DNA from: an uncultured Paracoccaceae bacterium
Lineage (GTDB): Bacteria > Pseudomonadota > Alphaproteobacteria > Rhodobacterales > Rhodobacteraceae
Direction of reading: 5' to 3'
DNA: 64,000 nucleotides
NCBI GenBank assembly: GCA_951812615.1
Contig: CATOSU010000002.1
Span: forward strand, 1,736,001-1,800,000
Of the stretch, positions 59,102 through 64,000 are shown in pieces (the stretch's first letter is position 1; each line of letters opens with the position of its first letter). The position numbers and the translations under genes were made by a program. The notes under the pieces are model-generated. The model was given only the letters and a program-made list of their open reading frames with translations. It did not search any database and had not been told where the DNA came from.

Positions 59102-59521
59102 CTAGCGCGGCGGGATCGAATAGGTCATCGACGCGCGGGCCACGGGTTTGTCCATGCCTTCCGAGAACATCAGAACCTCGCCGACCACCAGAACCCGCCC
59201 GGTTTTCAGCAGCCGGCATTCCGACAGCACATCCTTGCCCGCTGCCGGTTTGCGCATGAAATCCAGCGATGCGCTGGTGGTGACGGCCAGCGCGCGTGGA
59301 CCCATCTGCGCCAGAAGGAAAGCATATACGGACACATCCGCCAGCGCAAAGAGCGACGGGCCGGATACCGTGCCGCCGGGGCGCAGGTGCCGCTCGGCTG
59401 TCAGCAGACGCATCACCAGCCGATCCTGGTTCAGCTCCTCGATCCGGAAATCCTCGGCGATCTGCGGGAAAATGTCGACCAGATAGACGCTCAGCGCCTC
59501 TTTTTCGATTGCAAGCGCCAT
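59102..59521 (-). CDS. PaaI-like hotdog thioesterase
   Basis: This 139-residue protein has the hotdog pattern of PaaI-type thioesterases: ERHLRPGGTVSGPSLFALADVSVYAFLLAQMG with central acidic residue (LADVS), AVTTSASLDFMRKPAAGKDVLSECRLLKTGR and VLMFSEGMDKPVARASMTYSI. It would hydrolyse an acyl-CoA. It is 16 bp upstream of the DMT gene on the same strand and divergent from an enoyl-CoA hydratase gene. Confidence 0.87.
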   Translation of the reverse strand: MALAIEKEALSVYLVDIFPQIAEDFRIEELNQDRLVMRLLTAERHLRPGGTVSGPSLFALADVSVYAFLLAQMGPRALAVTTSASLDFMRKPAAGKDVLSECRLLKTGRVLVVGEVLMFSEGMDKPVARASMTYSIPPR

Positions 59522-59579
59522 ACTTTCCCTTTCTCCCGATCCGGCCTAGTGTTCGCCCGATTTTGACAGCGGGGGCAAG

Positions 59580-60365
59580 ATGGCAATTCTGGAACGTCAC
59601 GACACGGATGCAATCGCGCATCTGACCCTGAACATGCCCGAACGTCTGAATGCGCTCAGCGACGAGATGCTGGCCGCGCTGCAGGCCGAGTGCGATGCGC
59701 TGAAAGAAGACCGCTCGGTGCGCGCGGTGATCCTGTCGGGCGCGGGCAAGGGGTTCTGCGCCGGACATGATCTGAAACAGATGACCGCCGGGCGGCAGGC
59801 CGAGGATGGAGGGCAGGCCTATTTCCGGGATCTGTTCCGCCGCTGCACGGACGTCATGCTGTCCATTCCCGCCCTGCCCCAGCCGGTGATCGCGCAGGTA
59901 CACGGCATTGCCACCGCCGCGGGCTGTCAGTTGGTGGCGTCCTGCGATCTGGCAATTGCGGCCGAGGACACGAAATTCGGCGTGAACGGCGTGAATATCG
60001 GTCTCTTCTGCTCCACACCGATGGTGGCCCTGTCACGCAACATCGGGCGCAAGAAGGCGTTCGAAATGCTGAGCACCGGCAAATTCATCCCCGCCTCCGA
60101 GGCCGAGGCCCTGGGCCTGATCAACCGGGCGGTACCGGCCGCTGATCTCTCGGCAGAAACCCGCCGACTTGCCGAAACGCTGGCCGAGAAGCTGGGATCG
60201 GCCGTGAAGATCGGCAAACAGGCCTTCTATGAACAGCTGCAACTCCCTGTGGATAAAGCATATTCCTACACGGGGGATGTCATGGTCGAAAACATGCTCT
60301 ACCGCGATACCGAGGAAGGCATCGCCGCGTTCATCGAAAAACGCGATCCCGACTGGAACCAGTAG
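59580..60365 (+). CDS. Enoyl-CoA hydratase/isomerase family protein
   Basis: This 261-residue protein has the crotonase fold: LNMPERLNALSDEMLAAL, oxyanion-hole motifs in SGAGKGFCAGHDLKQM (~53-68) and HGIATAAGCQLVASCDLAIAAEDTKFGVNGVNIGLFCSTP. The usual catalytic glutamates of hydratases are not clear at the expected place (GVNIGLFCSTP), so another crotonase reaction is possible. It is divergent from the PaaI-like gene with 58 bp between them, suggesting a shared acyl-CoA theme. Confidence 0.87.
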   Translation: MAILERHDTDAIAHLTLNMPERLNALSDEMLAALQAECDALKEDRSVRAVILSGAGKGFCAGHDLKQMTAGRQAEDGGQAYFRDLFRRCTDVMLSIPALPQPVIAQVHGIATAAGCQLVASCDLAIAAEDTKFGVNGVNIGLFCSTPMVALSRNIGRKKAFEMLSTGKFIPASEAEALGLINRAVPAADLSAETRRLAETLAEKLGSAVKIGKQAFYEQLQLPVDKAYSYTGDVMVENMLYRDTEEGIAAFIEKRDPDWNQ

Positions 60366-60471
60366 CGGCGGAATTCCGAGCACCGCGATCAAGGCTATTG
60401 CGTGACCGCCCTGAGTTCCCATATCCATTGCGTAGACGAACCGTAACACTTTGTCCTGAGTGGAAAAAATA

Positions 60472-60519
60472 GGAAACGATTGTTTCCAAATTGACACTTT
60501 AAAATTGGGCGGGTTTATG
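60472..60519 (+). promoter_or_regulatory. Promoter with upstream palindrome, no gene downstream on this strand
   Basis: TTGACA (60491-60496) and TTTATG (60514-60519) are 17 bp apart. The palindrome GGAAACGATTGTTTCC (60472-60487) ends 3 bp before the -35 and looks like a regulator site. The first convincing coding start is 170 bp away, and a structured segment lies between. Confidence 0.6.
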
Positions 60520-60524
60520 GCAAG

Positions 60525-60640
60525 ACTGAGGCAAGGTTCTAAACCTTGATGCAATTTGGGTCGCCGCCGGCGGAAGGTTCCTCCGACCAGGTCTCTCTCC
60601 CTGGTTTACCATTCCCGCAGCGGCGACCCCAAATCACCCT
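60525..60640 (+). ncRNA. Candidate structured small RNA
   Basis: The segment after the promoter can fold into a small hairpin (AAGGTT/AACCTT, 60533-60547). A long closing stem follows: TTTGGGTCGCCGC (60555-60567) with GCGGCGACCCCAAA (60620-60633, one bulged C). Inside it are a GGAAGGTTCCTCC segment and a CCAGG/CCTGG hairpin with a CT-rich loop. No T-tract follows, and the fold is equally possible on the minus strand. It does not match the SRP RNA loop consensus. It could be a small RNA or a trmFO leader. Confidence 0.4.
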
Positions 60641-60688
60641 CTCAGATCCAGTTGCACCGCTGCGGCCCCTGACGTAGATGCGTTTGCC

Positions 60689-62047
60689 ATGACCGAACCT
60701 CTTCATATCGTTGGCGGCGGCATGGCCGGGTCCGAGGCTGCGTGGCAGGCCGCGCAGGCCGGACTGCCCGTCGTGATCCACGAAATGCGCCCGCAGGTGG
60801 GCACGTTCGCCCACAGGACCGGAAATCTGGCGGAAATGGTGTGTTCGAACTCCTTCCGCTCGGACGACAGCGAACAGAACGCGGTCGGGCTGCTGCACTG
60901 GGAAATGCGCGCGGCAGGCGGGCTGATCATGGCCGCGGCCGACCGCCACCGCCTTCCCGCCGGCGGCGCGCTGGCCGTGGACCGCGACCCGTTTGCCGAA
61001 GAGGTCACCGCGCGGCTTCGCGCGCATCCGCTGGTTTCGGTCAGCGAGGGCGAAATCACCAACCTGCCCGACAGCGGCACGTGGATCTTTGCCACCGGGC
61101 CGCTGACATCGCCCGCGCTGGGCGAGGCGATTGCGCGGGAAACCGGGGCCGGCGCGCTGGCCTTTTTCGACGCCATCGCGCCGATCGTCTATTTCGACAG
61201 CATCGACATGTCGCGCGCGTGGATGCAGTCGCGCTATGACAAGGGTGAGACCGAGGAAGAGCGCACCACCTATCTCAACTGCCCGATGGACCGCGACCAG
61301 TACGAGGCGTTCATCGACGCGCTGCTGGCCGCCGACAATACCGAGTTTCACGACGGCGAGACCGCAACCTATTTCGATGGCTGCCTGCCGATCGAGGTGA
61401 TGGCCGAACGCGGCCGCGAAACCCTGCGCCACGGGCCGATGAAACCCGTCGGCCTGACCAATCCGCACGCGCCGGAGGTCAAGCCGCATGCCGTCGTGCA
61501 GCTGCGCCGGGACAACAAGCTGGGCACGCTCTATAACATTGTCGGCTTTCAGACAAAGATGAAGTATGGCGCGCAAGGCGATGTTTTCCGTATGATTCCA
61601 GGGCTGGAAGACGCCCGGTTTGCGCGGCTGGGCGGCATTCACCGCAACACATTCATGAATTCTCCGACACTGCTGGACGGGCAGATGCGCCTGCGCGCGC
61701 GGCCCAATATCCGTTTTGCCGGTCAGGTGACGGGCGTCGAAGGCTATGTCGAAAGCGCGGCGATGGGGCTTTTGGCAGGCCGGCTGGCCGTGGCCGAGAT
61801 GCGCGGGCAGCGGCTGAGCCCGCCGCCGGGCACCACGGCCACCGGCGCGCTGATCACCCACATCTCCGGCGGGGCCGAGGCAAAGACGTTTCAGCCGATG
61901 AACGTGAATTTCGGCCTCTTCCCGCCGGTCGAAGGCCTGCGCGGCGGGCGGCGCGGACGCAGGGACCGCTACAAGGCCTATACCGACCGGGCCAAGGCGG
62001 ATTGGACCGACTGGCTGGCACAAGCCATGCCGCACGCGGCGGAATAG
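60689..62047 (+). CDS. trmFO: tRNA (uracil-54-C5) methyltransferase TrmFO
   Basis: This 452-residue FAD protein has the N-terminal dinucleotide-binding loop [17 protein letters not shown] (~6-22) and HEMRPQ. The TrmFO core has [15 protein letters not shown] with a catalytic cysteine (~52), [15 protein letters not shown] with the second conserved cysteine, and [13 protein letters not shown] near the C-terminus. It uses methylene-tetrahydrofolate to make T54 in tRNA. The length is standard. Confidence 0.96.
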   Translation: MTEPLHIVGGGMAGSEAAWQAAQAGLPVVIHEMRPQVGTFAHRTGNLAEMVCSNSFRSDDSEQNAVGLLHWEMRAAGGLIMAAADRHRLPAGGALAVDRDPFAEEVTARLRAHPLVSVSEGEITNLPDSGTWIFATGPLTSPALGEAIARETGAGALAFFDAIAPIVYFDSIDMSRAWMQSRYDKGETEEERTTYLNCPMDRDQYEAFIDALLAADNTEFHDGETATYFDGCLPIEVMAERGRETLRHGPMKPVGLTNPHAPEVKPHAVVQLRRDNKLGTLYNIVGFQTKMKYGAQGDVFRMIPGLEDARFARLGGIHRNTFMNSPTLLDGQMRLRARPNIRFAGQVTGVEGYVESAAMGLLAGRLAVAEMRGQRLSPPPGTTATGALITHISGGAEAKTFQPMNVNFGLFPPVEGLRGGRRGRRDRYKAYTDRAKADWTDWLAQAMPHAAE

Positions 62048-62049
62048 AC

Positions 62050-62113
62050 GAAAATTCTGCGAATTTTCACGCCACACCCCCGCCGGCGTCGCCAGAAAAT
62101 TCGCAGAATTTTC
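62050..62113. repeat. Perfect 19-bp inverted repeat, each arm self-complementary
   Basis: GAAAATTCTGCGAATTTTC (62050-62068) and its exact reverse complement GAAAATTCGCAGAATTTTC (62095-62113) are separated by 26 bp. Each arm alone can also form an 8-bp stem with a 3-base loop. It starts 3 bp after the trmFO stop. It may act as a terminator of trmFO or be an interspersed repeat. Confidence 0.8.
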
Positions 62114-62148
62114 TTGGACCTGCCCTGTCCCGCGGCTACCGTTTTGGC

Positions 62149-62763
62149 ATGACAGACAGATTCCTTTCCAAAGCCTATACCGCGCGCGATGCCTCCGGCA
62201 CGCGCGCACTTTATGATGACTGGGCCACCTCCTACGATGCCGAGGTTGCGGAAAACGGCTATGCCACACCGGGCCGCTGTGCCACCGCGCTGGCGGCACA
62301 TATGGATGACCTTTCGGCCCCGGTGCTCGATTTCGGCTGCGGCACCGGGCTCTCCGGCCTTGCGCTGAAGCTTGCCGGCTTCGCCACTCTGGACGGGATG
62401 GACCTGTCAGCGGACATGCTGAAACAGGCCGCCGACAAGGGCATCTACCGCCAGACCCTGCTGACCGAACCGGATGTTCCACCCGTGCTGACACCGGGCG
62501 ATTACACGGCCATCGCAGCCATCGGCGTGATCGGCGCCGGCGCCGCCCCGATCGAGATCTTCGACACGCTGATGACGGCGCTGGATGCGGGTGGCCGGCT
62601 GGTCTGGTCCTTCAACGATCATGCACTGGAGGACCCTGCGAACGAGGCCAAGCTGAACGAATATCTCGATACCGGTGCTGCCACGCTGCTGTTTCGGGAA
62701 CACGGGGCGCACCTGCCCGGCATCGGCATTGGCTCCAACGTCTATGTCATTGCAAAGACGTGA
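62149..62763 (+). CDS. Class I SAM-dependent methyltransferase
   Basis: This 204-residue protein is read from ATG 62149. Motif I is in PVLDFGCGTGLSGLALKLAG (~58-77), with acidic residue in LDGMDLSADMLKQA. YDDWATSYDAEVAENGY at the N-terminus is typical of the UbiE/Coq5-like and WBSCR27 group. The substrate is unknown. It is coupled to gluQRS by a 4-bp overlap (GTGA). Confidence 0.88.
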   Translation: MTDRFLSKAYTARDASGTRALYDDWATSYDAEVAENGYATPGRCATALAAHMDDLSAPVLDFGCGTGLSGLALKLAGFATLDGMDLSADMLKQAADKGIYRQTLLTEPDVPPVLTPGDYTAIAAIGVIGAGAAPIEIFDTLMTALDAGGRLVWSFNDHALEDPANEAKLNEYLDTGAATLLFREHGAHLPGIGIGSNVYVIAKT

Positions 62764-63608
62764 CATTCACCACCCGTTTTGCACCATCTCCCACCGGGCC
62801 GCTGCATCTGGGCCACGCCTATTCCGCGCTGTTGGCGCATGACATGGCACGCGCGGCAGGCGGGCGGTTCCTGCTGCGGATCGACGATCTGGACCGGTCC
62901 CGGGCGCGCGACCACTGGGAGGCGCAGATCCATGACGATCTGAGCTGGCTTGGCCTGACCTGGGACGGGGCCGTCCGACGTGAAAGCGATTGTTCAGAGG
63001 AATATCGCAACGCCTTGGAAAAGCTCAGAAATGCCGGTCTGACATATGCCTGTGCCTGCACCCGCCGCGACATCGCCGATGCGGCCGCGGCCCCGCAGGA
63101 GGGTGTGCCGGTCTTCGGCCCGGACGGGCGCATCTACCCCGGCACCTGCCGCGACCTGCACCTGCCCGCGGGACCGGACAGGGCGATCCGGCTGAACATG
63201 GCGCGGGCCGCTGCCCGCGCGTTGCCGGCCGGGTTCCGGGAAACCGGCCCGGCCCATGCCGGTGTACAGGCACTGGCGGCGCAGGACCTGACCGCCACGA
63301 TTGGCGACGTGGTGCTGGCGCGGCGCGACATGGCCGCGTCCTATCACCTCGCCGTGGTGCTGGACGATGCGGCGACCGGGGTGACCCATGTCATCCGCGG
63401 CGAGGACCTGTTCGACGCCACGCGCATACATGTCCTGTTGCAGCGCCTGCTGGATCTGCCCACGCCGGTCTATCATCACCATGGCCTGATCCGCGACGAG
63501 GACGGTAAACGGCTGGCCAAGCGCGACGATGCCCGGGCGATTGCAAAATACCGCGTCGAGGGCGCGACGCCCGCGGACATCCGTGGGATGGTCGGTCTGG
63601 CGGGCTGA
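62760..63608 (+). CDS. gluQRS: Glutamyl-Q tRNA(Asp) synthetase
   Basis: This 282-residue protein starts at GTG 62760. It is a truncated GluRS paralogue: HIGH-type motif RFAPSPTGPLHLGHAYSAL (~6-24), zinc site with CAC and a later cysteine in YPGTCRDLHL, DDLDRSRARDHW, and KMSKS-like KRLAKRDDA (~252). The anticodon-binding domain is absent, as expected. It transfers glutamate onto queuosine of tRNA(Asp). The length is usual for the family. Confidence 0.94.
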   Translation: MTFTTRFAPSPTGPLHLGHAYSALLAHDMARAAGGRFLLRIDDLDRSRARDHWEAQIHDDLSWLGLTWDGAVRRESDCSEEYRNALEKLRNAGLTYACACTRRDIADAAAAPQEGVPVFGPDGRIYPGTCRDLHLPAGPDRAIRLNMARAAARALPAGFRETGPAHAGVQALAAQDLTATIGDVVLARRDMAASYHLAVVLDDAATGVTHVIRGEDLFDATRIHVLLQRLLDLPTPVYHHHGLIRDEDGKRLAKRDDARAIAKYRVEGATPADIRGMVGLAG

Positions 63609-63620
63609 CGCCCGGCCCGG

Positions 63621-64000
63621 TCACTGCAGCGCGCGCCACGGTTTCGGCATCAGCACCCAGCGCCCGTTCACGAAAACCAGCCCGTCAAAGGCCATGCCGG
63701 TTGTTGCGCCGTCTTCGACGAATTTGAACCGGACAATCGGGTGATCGCCGGCAAAATACTGCAGCACGTCCTGGTACCCGCCCGGAAATTCGCGCAGCAC
63801 CGCGTCCCCGCGTTTCAGAGAGGCGGTTGTCGCATGGACCAGAATCAGTGCCGTCTGCCCCGGTTTCGGCCCGATCGCGGCCCCGGGCTGATACATCGCG
63901 TCGTACATCTGCATCAGCCGGCCGGCCAGCGGTTCGGCATATACCGCGGCAATATCCGCCGGCCCGGGTTTGAGCGCAGCCGTCAGCGCTGCGCGGTCGG
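63621..64000 (-). CDS. Partial gene of unknown function, 5' end beyond window
   Basis: The frame is open from the right edge to a stop at 63621, at least 126 residues. The visible part DRAALTAALKPGPADIAAVYAEPLAGRLMQMYDAMY..TALILVHATTASLKRGDAV, YFAGDHPIVRFKFVEDG and FDGLVFVNGRWVLMPKPWRAL looks like an NTF2/SnoaL-like or calcium/lipid-binding beta fold of exported proteins. An internal ATG at 63914 is unlikely to be the start, because coding sequence continues upstream. It converges on gluQRS. Confidence 0.75.
   Translation of the reverse strand, partial: DRAALTAALKPGPADIAAVYAEPLAGRLMQMYDAMYQPGAAIGPKPGQTALILVHATTASLKRGDAVLREFPGGYQDVLQYFAGDHPIVRFKFVEDGATTGMAFDGLVFVNGRWVLMPKPWRALQ

Noticed and set aside
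60555-60633. SRP (4.5S) RNA
   Set aside because: The GGTCAGG..GGAAGGNAGCAG loop consensus is absent; only isolated GGAAGG and CCAGGTC words occur.
60539-62494. 651-codon minus-strand frame opposite trmFO
   Set aside because: trmFO is unmistakable on the plus strand; the minus frame only mirrors its codon pattern.

Overview
The window looks like chromosome of a high-GC alphaproteobacterium, most likely a Rhodobacterales (Rhodobacteraceae/Roseobacter) member. I infer this from the gene families (FliG of the alphaproteobacterial type, DUF1127 protein, MocR regulator, TrmFO, GluQRS, MetA of the short type) and from a Mu-like prophage whose tail module ends in an NlpC/P60 and J-like pair, as in Rhodobacter phages. 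No rRNA, tRNA or CRISPR array was seen.

Layout. (1) 1-7762: surface polysaccharide genes. A very large glycosyltransferase runs off the left edge (minus strand). Divergent to it is a run with a glycosyltransferase, a sulfotransferase, a coiled-coil protein, a second sulfotransferase-like protein, a protein of unknown function, and a truncated second copy of the glycosyltransferase. (2) 7763-42455: a 34.7 kb transposable (Mu-like) prophage bounded by imperfect inverted repeats that start TGTAG. (3) 42456-64000: host genes. They include a truncated aquaporin, two small secreted proteins, fliG, a nitrilase-family hydrolase, DMT exporters, metA, PPK2, a TetR regulator, two FkbM-like methyltransferases, rpsI-rplM, a MocR/DUF1127 divergent pair, an enoyl-CoA hydratase, trmFO, a methyltransferase and gluQRS.

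The prophage is organised around a central switch near 23.8 kb. Leftward from it runs the early operon: Ner-like HTH protein, small proteins, a DnaA-domain-IV-like protein, MuA-like transposase, MuB-like ATPase, a DUF3164-like protein, gp16-like protein, a Mor-like activator candidate, a PP-loop protein and an HNH nuclease. The packaging genes (DUF2730-like protein, small and large terminase, portal, gpF) follow on the same strand up to the left end. Rightward from the switch lie an unusual repressor with two S24 peptidase domains and a secreted ankyrin protein. A leftward Dam methylase and lysis cassette come next, then the rightward head and tail operon (protease, scaffold, decoration, capsid, tail tube, chaperones, tape measure, tail tip). 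Compared with the linear Mu order, the early-plus-packaging block is inverted, so late genes sit at both ends. A 16-bp palindrome occurs exactly three times, in front of the packaging operon, the Dam gene, and the divergent lysis and head/tail operons. I propose it as the operator of the late promoters.

The host flanks of the prophage do not match. The left flank is the 5' part of a glycosyltransferase gene and the right flank is the 5' part of aqpZ. No target duplication is seen and neither missing 3' part is on the other side. This points to a prophage-mediated rearrangement or an assembly join. Within the prophage I also see a classical T TTT TTC slippery site in the tail chaperone pair, an apparent frameshift between the protease and scaffold parts, and a possible frameshift at the start of the J-like gene.
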